Assembly: GCF_000012325.1 (NCBI RefSeq)
Contig: NC_003910.7
Coordinates: 2,728,001 to 2,792,000 of the forward strand
Source of the DNA: Colwellia psychrerythraea 34H
GTDB lineage: Bacteria; Pseudomonadota; Gammaproteobacteria; Enterobacterales; Alteromonadaceae
Reading direction: 5' to 3'
Length of the DNA: 64,000 bases
Of this stretch, positions 35,898 through 45,128 are shown piece by piece (within the stretch, counting starts at the first letter, position 1; each line of letters begins with the position of its first letter). The notes below the pieces were generated by a model, which was given only the letters and a program-made list of their open reading frames with translations, did no database searches and was not told the DNA's origin. The translations under genes and the position numbers were made by a program.

Positions 35898-37970
35898 ATG
35901 AAAAACTTTAAATTATCGCTAATCGCTATAGTTGTATTGTCAACTACTTTAGCAGGATGTAATGGTTCAGATAAATCACTAGAGATTACCCCAAAAAAAG
36001 CAGAAAGTGTAACGGCTAGTTCTGCACTACGTAATATGGCTATAGATTCAGGCAACACTATCTCCTCACCAGACGGTGTCAATGTACCCGGAGGAGAAGG
36101 CATAAATAACTTAATTGACGGCAACGATGGCTCTAAGTTTTTATCATTTAGTGACAGTGTATCTGTTGAATTTAGTGCAGCAAAACCTTATGCCTTAAAA
36201 GGATATGCTTTGATATCAGGTAATGATGCCCCCGAACGAGATCCGGCCGAGTGGACAGTAGAAGGTTCAGGCGATGGCACAATATGGGTTGAGATTGATA
36301 GCCGTTCTGGCCAGACTTTTGGTAGTCGTGGTGAAAAGCGTACCTTTGAAATGCTGACTAATGAAGTTGAATATCAACATTATCGTTTTAGTTTTGCAAA
36401 CAACCCAGCGACCGCTGCAGGCATATTCCAATTAGCTGAAATAGAATTGACTGTTGTGGCAGATGCGCCTTTGGTTGATTTTGCAAGTAATATCTCGCGT
36501 GCTGAAATAGGTGAAAACGTACAGTTTTGGGATAGATCTTTAGCTAACCCAACGGGTTGGCAGTGGACATTTGAAGATGGAGAACCGGCAACGAGCACGA
36601 ACAGAAATCCTGCGGTTACTTTCACTTCACTTGGTGCTAAATCAGTAACACTGGTTGCGTCTAACGATAAAGGTTCTAATGAAAAGGTACAAGAGCAAGT
36701 TGTACATATTTGGGATTCTCAAAACCCATGGGCAGGTTATGTAAAACCTACCGTTACGCTTGTTGCTCATAAACCAGAGCATGAAGGGCAAATAGCATTT
36801 AGTCGAGTTATGCCTGATATCGAGGCCGTCATTCATGACATCTCATTACAGATAGTTAAAGTACTGTATAAAGATGTTGCTGAAGCACCATTATTTAAAA
36901 CGGTAACCTTTGAAACTGATGAATATGACTTCCCTGCTGCTAAGAGTGGTACAGATGAAGACATGATCTTAATGATGGATGTTGCTCATCTTGCTAATAA
37001 AGCAGCTGAAGGTGATGATGCCTTGCGCGATGAAGTGATAGGTATGTTATGGCATGAATTAACCCATGGTTATAATAATTCGCCAAACTCAGGTGAATAC
37101 GCAACGGGTGATGAATACCATTCATATTTAGAGAGTTTAGCTAACTACATGCGTATTAAAGCCGGCTTTCATGAAAGTAGACGTGTTGGTATTAAATGGG
37201 TTGATAACTGGAATGTTGATGCCTATGAGCAAACATCATTTTTCTTAGAGTGGGTAGCAAATAGCCATCGTAGCGTTGACTTTATCTATTTATTTAATAA
37301 AGCCGCAGGTGACCTAAAAGAATGGAGTTTTGAGGCCGCCTTTAAATCTATTTTTGGTGAAGACAAGGGCGTATCAATATTTTGGCAAGAGTATCATGAT
37401 GCACAGGGTATTGAACCTCCTTATCCAACACCAGTAGATGGCTATAGAAACTTTGCGGTTGATGAAGGTGTGAGCATTTCAACTAATGCTACTACCGTTA
37501 TTATTCCTGATTGGGATGCATATGAAGGGGAAGATAAATTAATTGATAATAACGTTACCAAAAAATTTAACGCGTTTATTGAAGGTACATGGTGGCTAGA
37601 GGAACATGCATCTCACTTATTTCCTATCAATGATATTACCAATGTGGAAGTTACTTTTGAATTACCCGATGCCATTGTTTTACATAAATACAGTGTAACA
37701 ACAGGTAATGATAACCCACAGCGTGATCCAACGTTATGGACTATATCAGGCTCTGTGGATGGTGAAGTTTGGACTCAATTAGATAGCGATAATTATCCTT
37801 CTGATCCAGAACGATTAATCACTTTCCATTATGACATTGATGATGCAGTGACGGCTTATAAGTATTATCAGTTTGTTTTTGAAAATACTCAACCAGCGGG
37901 TGATAGTATTGGTGGTGATAATGGTCGCTTGGTTCAAATTGGCGAAATTGCACTACTAACAGAAGAGTAA
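35898..37970 (+). CDS. Lipoprotein metallopeptidase: F5/8C + PKD + BSP + second F5/8C domain
   Basis: A 690-residue lipoprotein (lipobox T-L-A-G-C at about 17-21) paralogous to the protein at 21181-22803. Domains: discoidin (about 40-190), PKD (about 195-275), BSP peptidase (about 280-515; W-H-E-L-T-H-G-Y-N holds the zinc HExxH) and an additional C-terminal discoidin (about 525-690). In the segment that reads E-G-V-A-D in its paralog, this one has E-S-L-A-N, so a conserved Asp is Asn; activity or metal binding may differ. It lies 84 bp after the TonB receptor and is followed by a strong terminator, so the two form a transcript. Likely role: binding and cutting glycoproteins at the surface. 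Confidence 0.82.
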   Translation: MKNFKLSLIAIVVLSTTLAGCNGSDKSLEITPKKAESVTASSALRNMAIDSGNTISSPDGVNVPGGEGINNLIDGNDGSKFLSFSDSVSVEFSAAKPYALKGYALISGNDAPERDPAEWTVEGSGDGTIWVEIDSRSGQTFGSRGEKRTFEMLTNEVEYQHYRFSFANNPATAAGIFQLAEIELTVVADAPLVDFASNISRAEIGENVQFWDRSLANPTGWQWTFEDGEPATSTNRNPAVTFTSLGAKSVTLVASNDKGSNEKVQEQVVHIWDSQNPWAGYVKPTVTLVAHKPEHEGQIAFSRVMPDIEAVIHDISLQIVKVLYKDVAEAPLFKTVTFETDEYDFPAAKSGTDEDMILMMDVAHLANKAAEGDDALRDEVIGMLWHELTHGYNNSPNSGEYATGDEYHSYLESLANYMRIKAGFHESRRVGIKWVDNWNVDAYEQTSFFLEWVANSHRSVDFIYLFNKAAGDLKEWSFEAAFKSIFGEDKGVSIFWQEYHDAQGIEPPYPTPVDGYRNFAVDEGVSISTNATTVIIPDWDAYEGEDKLIDNNVTKKFNAFIEGTWWLEEHASHLFPINDITNVEVTFELPDAIVLHKYSVTTGNDNPQRDPTLWTISGSVDGEVWTQLDSDNYPSDPERLITFHYDIDDAVTAYKYYQFVFENTQPAGDSIGGDNGRLVQIGEIALLTEE

Positions 37971-37992
37971 AATTAGTCCTATATATTTATAT

Positions 37993-38030
37993 GAGACCCC
38001 TTTCTCTTGAAAGGGGTCTCTATTTTTTCT
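37993..38030 (+). terminator. Strong rho-independent terminator after the glycan locus
   Basis: GAGACCCCTTTC and GAAAGGGGTCTC form a perfect 12-bp stem with a TCTT loop, followed by TATTTTTT. It ends the receptor-peptidase transcript. Confidence 0.92.
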
Positions 38031-38393
38031 GTATTTATACCTTAATGAGTTCCTGATAAATTTACATCGCTTTAGAGCTTCCCTGCTGGTATCACGTTGT
38101 AAAATAAAAGCATAATAATTAGTCTCGTGCTCAAAGCGACCTTAATAAATTTACAGTTTAATGGTGGTGCGATGAACATTTTAGAGTTTATATTAATCCT
38201 ATCCTGTCAGGCTTTATTAATCCGAGACCTAAATAGATTCGGGAACTATTACCTTCTATGACACAAGATATATACATTAAAGCAAAAGATTAAAGGGATT
38301 TTGATCAAAGAAGTAAACATCTAAAATATAAGGTAAAGTAACACGCACTTTACCTAAGTTCAGAAATTAATTTTATAAAATCAAGGGATAAAT
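38031..38393. other. Intergenic stretch with no gene
   Basis: About 360 bp with stops in all frames and no recognised motif, apart from AAGGGAT, the ribosome site of the next gene. Confidence 0.5.
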
Positions 38394-39296
38394 ATGGTTA
38401 AGATGTTGGGTTTATGGTTGCTTTTGATATGTTTACCAATTTTTACTAATGCCAGTCAAGATGTTATTTTTAACAAGCCTCTTTCATCTTTTGACCCTCG
38501 ATATACATATACGTACGAGCTAATGGAATTAATTTTTAAAGCGACGCCTGAATATACTAATGCTCAAGTTAAAACAACAGAAATGAATATGACTAGAAGC
38601 CGAATATTTCATGAGTTGAAGAAAGGTAAATTACTTAATGTTGTCGCGGAAGCTCCTCAAAAGGAATGGGATAGTAATTTAATTGTTGTACCTATTCCAA
38701 TTAGAAAAGGTCTTCAAGGTTTTAGGATATTTATCGTTAAAGATAAAAACCGTAAAAAGCTTGTCCAAGTCGGTCGTTTAAAGTCTCTAAAAGCTTTACA
38801 TACAGGTTCTGGAAATGAATGGTCAATAAGACTTGCGATGGAACAGGCTGGTTTTGCTGTCGTGACGGCAAATGGTTATGAGTCGTTATTCGCTATGTTG
38901 TCAAAGCAGCGTTTTACTACTTTTGGCCGAGGCATTAACGAAGCCTACAGAGAGGTAGAAAGCCATTTAGCTTTATATCCTGACTTTGTAGTTGATAACC
39001 ATATTTTATTGGAAATTCCGTTAGCTACTTATTTTTATGTTTCACCATCATTCCCCGAGATAGCAGACCGTATAAGGCTTGGGTTACTTCGATTGATAGA
39101 AAATGGTGAGTTTGATCGATTTTTCTTTCAAAAGTATTGTTCAGATATTTTAAAGGCTAATATGTCTGAAAGACTGCGGTTTAAAATCGATAACCCCCAA
39201 GTATCACAAAAAAGAATGATTTCTTTAGTGGGAGATGGCTTTCTTCTTGATTCTAATAAGTCTTATAAAAAAGTTTGTCTGTCAATGACACAATAA
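38394..39296 (+). CDS. Periplasmic substrate-binding-protein-like protein (SBP_bac_3 type)
   Basis: A 300-residue secreted protein with a signal peptide (1-20, ending T-N-A-S). The body resembles a family-3 solute-binding fold: P-L-S-S-F-D-P-R-Y-T-Y-T-Y-E-L-M-E-L-I near the start, then V-G-R-L-K-S-L-K-A-L-H-T-G-S-G-N-E-W, and a C-terminal L-R-L-I-E-N-G-E-F-D-R-F-F. Many Shewanella/Colwellia genomes encode such orphan proteins without an ABC importer. They are annotated as transporter substrate-binding proteins, but the ligand is unknown. No ABC genes lie nearby, so a signalling or sensing role is as likely as transport. Start supported by AAGGGAT. Confidence 0.7.
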   Translation: MVKMLGLWLLLICLPIFTNASQDVIFNKPLSSFDPRYTYTYELMELIFKATPEYTNAQVKTTEMNMTRSRIFHELKKGKLLNVVAEAPQKEWDSNLIVVPIPIRKGLQGFRIFIVKDKNRKKLVQVGRLKSLKALHTGSGNEWSIRLAMEQAGFAVVTANGYESLFAMLSKQRFTTFGRGINEAYREVESHLALYPDFVVDNHILLEIPLATYFYVSPSFPEIADRIRLGLLRLIENGEFDRFFFQKYCSDILKANMSERLRFKIDNPQVSQKRMISLVGDGFLLDSNKSYKKVCLSMTQ

Positions 39297-39813
39297 AAAC
39301 CGATTATTTTTATAGTCGCTTACGCAAGTGAAAAAGCCAAATTTTCCTGTTACCAATTAAACGATAAAAATAATGTATTAGAAAATATAGGTCAAATAAG
39401 TTGAGTCTAAAAGGACTATAAAGCCCACAAAGTGATCATAAATTCTATCGCGAAATGTGCCCCTGAGAGAGATATAAAGCTAGTTTTCAAGCTTTCCATA
39501 GTAATTGTAAGCCCATAGACTTATGGCCAATATGACTCAACCACTACTGTTAGCTATAAGCCAGAGCGATAATTAATTTGGGAATTAACTAAAAGCAGAA
39601 GCTAGCTTGGATAACCATAGAATAATAGTTATCGGTTTAGATGCTCATAATAAATTGACTCAAGCGACTGTTTTAAAATAAGAAAATTACAACACCCCTG
39701 AACCATTAAATCGCATACTGACCAATAAATATTCGTTCTAGCTTGATGAATTCAAATATAGGATCTACGCTTTGTTTGGCTTGCCCATGACATGACACCG
39801 CAAGGAGTAATTC
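39297..39813. other. Gene-free stretch, possible gene debris
   Basis: About 500 bp without an acceptable gene. A short frame at about 39605-39680 reads V-I-G-L-D-A-H-N, faintly like the start of an IS110-type transposase, but it stops at once and cannot be supported. The AAGGAG site of the next gene lies at its end. Confidence 0.4.
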
Positions 39814-40611
39814 ATGCCAAACACTCTTAAACGACTTATTCCTGATCCTGAGGTCATTAAGCTTCAACAATTGCTGAGCTCAAACGGCTATTTCGAAGAG
39901 ATTAAACCTTCTCATGGTCTATTTGATGGTATTACGTTTGATAATGCCGTTCTATTCCAGCTTCAACACATCTATAAAGATGGTGATCCATTAAAACCAG
40001 ACGGAGTTATTGGTGCGAAAACTTGGTGGGCTTTAAAAAACCCTTCAGGCGAAAAACAGCGTAATCACTTATCAGCTAGCATCCCTGCAGGGTTAACCAC
40101 AAAACGCCACCAGCTCATAGAATTAATTATTGAAGAGCACAGTAAGCCCGTATTTGAAGTGCCTGACGGCTCTAACCGCAGCCCAGATATAGACGGTTAT
40201 TGGGGCAATACTGGTGTTATCGGATTAGCCTGGTGTTGTGCCTTTGTCTCATGGGTTTTAAAAGAGGTCACTGACTCCTATCCAATAGCAAGCACACACC
40301 ATTTAGGTGTTCAGAGGATGTGGCGAACTGCTAAACGACTAAACATGACAACAGAAATCCCTAAACCTGGAGACATATTTGTCCAGCTATTTGCAGGGGG
40401 TAAAGGTCACACGGGATTTGTTGTAGCGGTCACCGAAGATGGGGAAACAATATACACATGCGAAGGGAATTGTGGTAATAGATTAAAAATAGGTAAGCGT
40501 TCCAATAATTCTGAATTACATTTCATTGACTGCCTACAAGATAATCAAACTCTCGACTTTGAGCGTATGGCCTTTGATGTAAACAGTACTATTGACAATA
40601 CAACGAGATAA
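39814..40611 (+). CDS. Peptidoglycan-binding + CHAP/NlpC-P60-like cysteine amidase-fold protein
   Basis: A 265-residue protein without a signal peptide. The N-terminal ~70 residues (I-K-L-Q-Q-L-L-S-S-N-G-Y-F, F-D-G-I-T-F-D-N-A-V, P-D-G-V-I-G-A-K-T-W-W-A-L) are a PG_binding_1 domain. Residues about 95-250 form a CHAP-like papain-fold domain with the likely nucleophile in A-W-C-C-A-F-V-S-W-V and the His in G-K-G-H-T-G-F-V-V. Such proteins cleave peptide bonds of cell-wall peptidoglycan. The lack of a signal sequence and the neighbouring DUF2235 debris suggest a type VI secretion effector or phage-like lysin rather than a housekeeping hydrolase. AAGGAG precedes the ATG. Confidence 0.78.
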   Translation: MPNTLKRLIPDPEVIKLQQLLSSNGYFEEIKPSHGLFDGITFDNAVLFQLQHIYKDGDPLKPDGVIGAKTWWALKNPSGEKQRNHLSASIPAGLTTKRHQLIELIIEEHSKPVFEVPDGSNRSPDIDGYWGNTGVIGLAWCCAFVSWVLKEVTDSYPIASTHHLGVQRMWRTAKRLNMTTEIPKPGDIFVQLFAGGKGHTGFVVAVTEDGETIYTCEGNCGNRLKIGKRSNNSELHFIDCLQDNQTLDFERMAFDVNSTIDNTTR

Positions 40612-40656
40612 CTTGAATTAGCAAATAACATAAGCACCAATTGTGAAGGGTTTAAG

Positions 40657-40818
40657 ATGGCAACAAAAAATATTATGGTTTGCTTTGATGGTACTTGTAA
40701 TCACCCTAAAGACGCTAAGCAATAACGAAAATGGTTTGGGCATAGGGAAATCGAAGATAACGGCATTACTAAAGTTCTAAAACTACATGTATTCTTCGGT
40801 GGTAACCTAGAAAAATGA
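40657..40818 (+). pseudogene. Decayed DUF2235 (Tle1-like phospholipase/hydrolase) gene, N-terminal remnant
   Basis: In one reading frame the start ATG 40657 gives K-N-I-M-V-C-F-D-G-T-C-N, the conserved N-terminus of DUF2235 alpha/beta hydrolases (usual form N-I-V-V-F-x-D-G-T-x-N). A TAA at 40723-40725 interrupts it. The same frame then continues with D-N-G-I-T-K-V-L-K-L-H-V-F-F-G-G-N-L, the next conserved stretch of the family, until TGA at 40816-40818. Beyond about 40960 nothing recognisable remains. Several DUF2235 proteins are type VI secretion lipase effectors. The remnant lies 45 bp after the PG-binding/CHAP gene. Confidence 0.7.
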
Positions 40819-41007
40819 GTTTTTACACAGGCTGGCCACATTCAAGACATTAGCACTCACTTGTTAGCATTGGGTTCGGATTAAGTTTTTGTATCGGTAA
40901 TTCTTGCCATAATCAGAATTTTAAAGTGTGCTGTAAGAAGCGGAAATGCACCTTAAAGGTTCCCTGTTTATGGCTTTATTATGTGTCTTCATTTAACTCA
41001 ATCCTAG

Positions 41008-41548
41008 TTAATTTCCACTACTTTCCGAGTATCCCATCATTATTTTTACGTCGGTAACGCTTTTAGAATGAGAACCTTCGCAATGGGCAATAAATTCATC
41101 TGCTAGTGCGTCGAAGGAGCTACGTGGCTTATAATAGTAAAAGATCCGTGCGACATTGCCACACCACAGGTTATCTAGCGTCGTTTTTTCTTCGTCCGAA
41201 AGATACGGTTGGTTCTGGCTAATTACGTATTTATAGTAGCGGCCTAGCTGACGGACCAGCTGCTCCAGTTCTGGACAGCTATTTTCTGGCGGACATTGTT
41301 GCCGATTAGCCATGACTGCATCATAACGATCGAACAGCGTCATTGTATGCAGCGACAGTGACGTCTTTGCTGTCAATAGTGGTTTGGGCTGCTTGATAAG
41401 ATGAGAGCATGGCGCCGAGCAGCGCGACCACCACTCCAATCAACGTGCTGACCGACGCAATCAGCCCCATTGCCCCTTGGCGTCGACCGCATTCGCTGCA
41501 GACTCTCGCCCCATCCTCGATAGGTTTCTTACACCAATTACATGACAT
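41008..41548 (-). pseudogene. Frameshifted zinc-ribbon membrane protein gene, GC-rich
   Basis: Two overlapping reverse frames join into one protein of about 180 residues. The 5' frame (41548 to about 41325) encodes a zinc ribbon (C-N-W-C-K-K, C-S-E-C-G-R-R) and one membrane segment. The 3' frame (to 41008) continues with L-F-D-R-Y-D-A-V-M and a helical region ending M-G-Y-S-E-S-S-G-N. The switch falls near 41325-41335, where a one-base change would restore a single frame. Base composition is clearly GC-richer than its neighbours, pointing to recent transfer. Function unknown. A sequencing error could also explain the break. Confidence 0.65.
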
Positions 41549-41662
41549 GGCTGGCTCTCCTTCTAATTGCTAAATACCAATTTGCATATAACGAACTTAT
41601 AGAATAGTTCATTTATTATAAATTACTCCATAAAACAGGGGTACTAAATGTATTCAACACAG

Positions 41663-41784
41663 TAAAATCAATAAGTTAGATAAATAGCAACTAAAGTATA
41701 GTTTCATTTGTAGCACATGTGTAGCAATTTGGTTGGGACTTCTATTGCATAAACAATATCTCTAAAACGTAGCTAATTGCCACA
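41663..41784. repeat. Dispersed repeat, copy 2 (first copy at 20030-20140)
   Basis: Contains the shared ATTTGTAGCACATGTGTAGC core (41706 on) and CATAAACAATATC; compared with copy 1 it carries an extra 11-12 bases before TTGCCACA. It lies 115 bp upstream of the GC-rich frameshifted gene. Confidence 0.6.
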
Positions 41785-42109
41785 TCGAAGACCTAGTACT
41801 CACTGATTTGAATTAATTAGGATTAGTTTTTCTATAAATAAGGTGCCTGAAAAGCAAATTAGAACAGGCTGTAACGATAGGCTTCGTCAGTCTGGGCTGA
41901 CCTAAGGCCGAAAGTAAATGAAATCTACATGCTTTGCTCTATAAGGCTTGCTGTCAATACATCCAATTTTTAATTATCTAATCCCTTACAAAACACCTGT
42001 AAAAAAATCAAGGCGACAATCAAGGGGTCAGAACACTTGAATACGTCTTAAATATATTAAAGCATTCTGTTAGAATACTAAGCTATTGATTAATGAGCAC
42101 CGAGACAAC
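41785..42109. other. Upstream region of the DEAD-box helicase gene
   Basis: About 325 bp without a gene. It should contain the helicase promoter and possibly a long 5' leader, as is common for cold-regulated DEAD-box genes, but no cold-shock box can be identified by eye. A GGGGTCAGA stretch near 42025 recalls motifs seen beside REP-type transposase genes; no transposase is present. Confidence 0.4.
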
Positions 42110-43309
42110 ATGTCAGAATTTAAAGCATTTTCACTTTTAGAGTCAATTATTGACCGCGTTAATCTTAAAGGCTACAAACAGCCAACACCGATCCAAAAAG
42201 AATGTATCCCAGCGCTTATAAATGGCAATGATCTTCTTGGTATAGCGCAAACGGGAACAGGAAAAACTGCGGCCTTTTCATTGCCTATTATCAATAAATT
42301 TGGGCGAAATAAAATTGATATTAAAGCTAAGAGCACGCGCTCGCTCATACTAACGCCCACAAGAGAGCTTGCCTCGCAAATAATGCAAAACATTGATGAC
42401 TACTCTGATGGCTTGGGGCTTAAAACTAAGGTTGTTTATGGTGGTGTAGGAAGACAAGCTCAAGTTGACTCTATCGAACTTGGACTTGATATTTTAGTGG
42501 CCACCCCTGGAAGGTTATTGGATTTAATTGAAACGGGCGATATAAATTTCAAGGCGTTAGAAGTATTTGTGTTAGATGAAGCAGATACAATGCTTGATAT
42601 GGGATTCTTTAAGGATGTTCAAAGTATCATATCGAAACTGCCAAAGAGCCGACAAACACTATTATTTTCAGCTACTATGCCTGCGGAAATAGAGATACTT
42701 GCAGAAGCCATATTAACGGACCCAACAAAAATTCAAATTACTGCTGAAACGGTTACTATCGACTTGGTTAATCAAAGTGTGTACCACCTTGATAAATCGA
42801 ATAAAGTACCCTTGCTATTTAATATCCTGACAAAAGCTGACTATGAAAAAGTGCTCATCTTTTGTAAAACAAAGTATGGCGCTGACATCATTGTTAAAGC
42901 ACTAGAAAAGGCATCAATAACTGCCGCTAGCCTGCACAGTGGTAAAACACAAGCAGTTAGGGAGGAAGCGTTACAAAACTTTAAAGACTCTACTTTAAGA
43001 GTATTAGTTGCAACTGATGTTGCTGCTCGTGGAATTGATGTTGATAATATTACGTTAGTCATTAACTATAACCTTCCTGAAGATCCAAGAAACTACATAC
43101 ACCGTATAGGACGAACTGCTCGTGCCGGGAAAAGTGGTATGGCTATTTCATTTGCTGTAGAAAATGATATAAGGCAATTAACTAATATTGAAAATAGCAT
43201 AGGGCAAGTCATTCCTGTTGTTACAGAACAGCCTTTCCATAAAGAGTTTTCAAAAGCGCCTATACAAGACAAGAAAAAGAAACAGGTTAAAAAAACAAAG
43301 AGAAAATAA
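42110..43309 (+). CDS. DEAD-box ATP-dependent RNA helicase (RhlE-like)
   Basis: A 399-residue RNA helicase. Motifs: Q-motif F-K-A-F near the start with P-T-P-I-Q, Walker A A-Q-T-G-T-G-K-T at 46-53, P-T-R-E-L-A at 83-88, D-E-A-D at 156-159, S-A-T at about 185, and motif VI H-R-I-G-R-T-A-R near 338. The basic C-terminal tail (K-D-K-K-K-K-Q-V-K-K) is short, like RhlE types and unlike DeaD. Such helicases remodel structured RNA in ribosome assembly or mRNA decay and are important in the cold. The ATG at 42110 was chosen rather than the TTG at 42086 because the family begins here. Monocistronic. Confidence 0.92.
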   Translation: MSEFKAFSLLESIIDRVNLKGYKQPTPIQKECIPALINGNDLLGIAQTGTGKTAAFSLPIINKFGRNKIDIKAKSTRSLILTPTRELASQIMQNIDDYSDGLGLKTKVVYGGVGRQAQVDSIELGLDILVATPGRLLDLIETGDINFKALEVFVLDEADTMLDMGFFKDVQSIISKLPKSRQTLLFSATMPAEIEILAEAILTDPTKIQITAETVTIDLVNQSVYHLDKSNKVPLLFNILTKADYEKVLIFCKTKYGADIIVKALEKASITAASLHSGKTQAVREEALQNFKDSTLRVLVATDVAARGIDVDNITLVINYNLPEDPRNYIHRIGRTARAGKSGMAISFAVENDIRQLTNIENSIGQVIPVVTEQPFHKEFSKAPIQDKKKKQVKKTKRK

Positions 43310-43956
43310 GGACAGACATGAATTGTCCTTTGAAACGAGCAATATAGTGGAAAATATCTACCATCAGTGCCACTCGATAGCATTTACCTTGTGCACTTAA
43401 TTGCATTTAACACTGCCACATCTAGTTTATATTAAATTTAGAGCTTATTCGAACGGTCAGGCTTAGGTATATTGCGCACTTTTTCCACAAAGCCGACCTA
43501 ATTCATAGGTTAAAATCATCTAATGTAATAACCACTTTGATACGAGAGCGTACGTTTCACTAACTACTTACTATAACTTGTCTGTTCGCATTGAAACCAT
43601 AAATCACTCTCGTATGAGAAGTTAAGCTTTAGGATCATAGAACTGACATTATTTTTATGGCGCTCTAGGCACGAAGCTCAATAGAACCTTTAAGCCTATT
43701 TTGTATCGCATCGTGAAGGTTTTTTGATATTAACGGATTATTCTACTAATGGCAGCAGCTCAACTTCACCGTTGACATAAGCTGTACAATTCAATTTTGA
43801 CCCACTTTATTTTAGTGCAATTGCACCATTTAATTTACCATAAACTGTCCCAATACACATGAGTTCATCAATTAACCTTTAAAATCAATGATTTGTTTTT
43901 TGGTATGTATCTTGCTTTGGTGGTAGTTCAATTAAATTGAGTTTATAGGACTCATT
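43310..43956. other. Long gene-free stretch before the chemoreceptor gene
   Basis: About 650 bp without an acceptable gene on either strand. A short inverted repeat (AAGGACA 43308-43314 / TGTCCTT 43324-43330) follows the helicase stop codon, and TACGAGAG (43541) pairs with CTCTCGTA (43607) across 58 bp. Neither can be given a function. Confidence 0.4.
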
Positions 43957-45087
43957 ATGGTTATTTTTCTACCCGTAGAATATTCAATAAAATTATTTGG
44001 CCTTAAGCTTACTTTAATCTGTTTAATTACATTAATGCTGACCTTAATTAATTTTGTTCCTTTGGATGGCACTACAAGTTCGGTCCTATTTTCAGCTGTT
44101 ATTATTTATTTTTTTGTTGGACTAACATTAACCGTTTCACACCAAGAACATCAGTTCAATTCTATAATAAATAGTCTTGACCCCATAAGTTTTGACTACC
44201 GAAGCTTGAAGTTCGATACGTTATTATCCAAAAACACGACGATTTCATTATTAAACTCTTTTCGAGAGTTATCGCGTATTAATCAACAGCAAAAAAATAA
44301 ATTAAAGGAAGTAAATCACTCTGCAAGCCAAGTAATAGCATCAACGACGTGTTTATCGAACAATGTGGAAAAGCAATTTAATGCAACATCGTCGACCGCG
44401 GCTGCAATTACAGAGATGAGCCAATCAATCAGTGAAGTTAGCAGTAAAATTTCCGCAGTACACAACTCCGCTATGCATGCTGATGAAATAGTACAAAGCG
44501 GGCAAATCCATATCATCTCCTTAACGGGTGCAATATTAGAGGTAAGCAAGGAAGTATCCCAAACACAACAAGGTATGCAAGAGTTAGACGAGTTGGCACA
44601 GGAAGTCACGTTGATCACTGAATCTATCCGAAAAATATCATCACAAATCAATTTATTAGGATTGAATGCATCTATTGAAGCTGCTCGCGCAGGTAGTGTT
44701 GGTCGAGGATTTGCCGTTGTGGCAGAAGAAGTTAGAAATCTAGCCATAAGCACCCATAGTTCTAGCGAGCATATAGCCAATAAAATCAATCAGGTATTAA
44801 GCCAGAGCAGTGATACTGTTGAAAGTATGAAACTTGTCGTTGAAAAAACAAATGCTTGTGGTGAAAAAGCAAAAAGTGTTAATAAAATGCTGAAAGATAT
44901 TGCTTTAGCAACAAACTCTGTACAGCAGGAAACAGAAGTCGTTTCAGTTAATGCTGAGCAACAAGTCTTGGCTACTGAGGAAATATCACGGCATGTTGAG
45001 CAAATTGTTCAAAGCTCTGAAGCCAATGCTGACATTGCGAAACAAACTGAACTTGTGGCTGAACACTTGAGAAAACTTACCTCTTAG
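43957..45087 (+). CDS. Methyl-accepting chemotaxis-type signalling protein without a periplasmic sensor domain
   Basis: A 376-residue membrane protein. Two hydrophobic segments (about 12-32 and 42-60) are joined by a very short loop, so there is no extracytoplasmic sensor. The rest is cytoplasmic: a linker and the MCP signalling hairpin, whose tip reads [34 protein letters not shown], the CheW/CheA contact region. No clear HAMP domain is seen. The next gene encodes a free NIT-like sensor protein and then an EAL protein, all rightward with short spacers; the sensor may therefore act in trans. TATAGGA precedes the ATG. Confidence 0.88.
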   Translation: MVIFLPVEYSIKLFGLKLTLICLITLMLTLINFVPLDGTTSSVLFSAVIIYFFVGLTLTVSHQEHQFNSIINSLDPISFDYRSLKFDTLLSKNTTISLLNSFRELSRINQQQKNKLKEVNHSASQVIASTTCLSNNVEKQFNATSSTAAAITEMSQSISEVSSKISAVHNSAMHADEIVQSGQIHIISLTGAILEVSKEVSQTQQGMQELDELAQEVTLITESIRKISSQINLLGLNASIEAARAGSVGRGFAVVAEEVRNLAISTHSSSEHIANKINQVLSQSSDTVESMKLVVEKTNACGEKAKSVNKMLKDIALATNSVQQETEVVSVNAEQQVLATEEISRHVEQIVQSSEANADIAKQTELVAEHLRKLTS

Positions 45088-45128
45088 CTGTTCCGGTAAT
45101 TGACTTATAAAAAGAGGGTTACTAACAA

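Noticed and set aside
39605..39680. Short frame reading V-I-G-L-D-A-H-N, faintly like an IS110 transposase start
   Set aside because: It stops after about 25 residues, has no downstream transposase similarity, and the motif is too short to support.
42015..42040. GGGGTCAGA motif similar to sequences beside REP-associated transposase genes
   Set aside because: No transposase frame and no second copy nearby; too short to call a mobile element.
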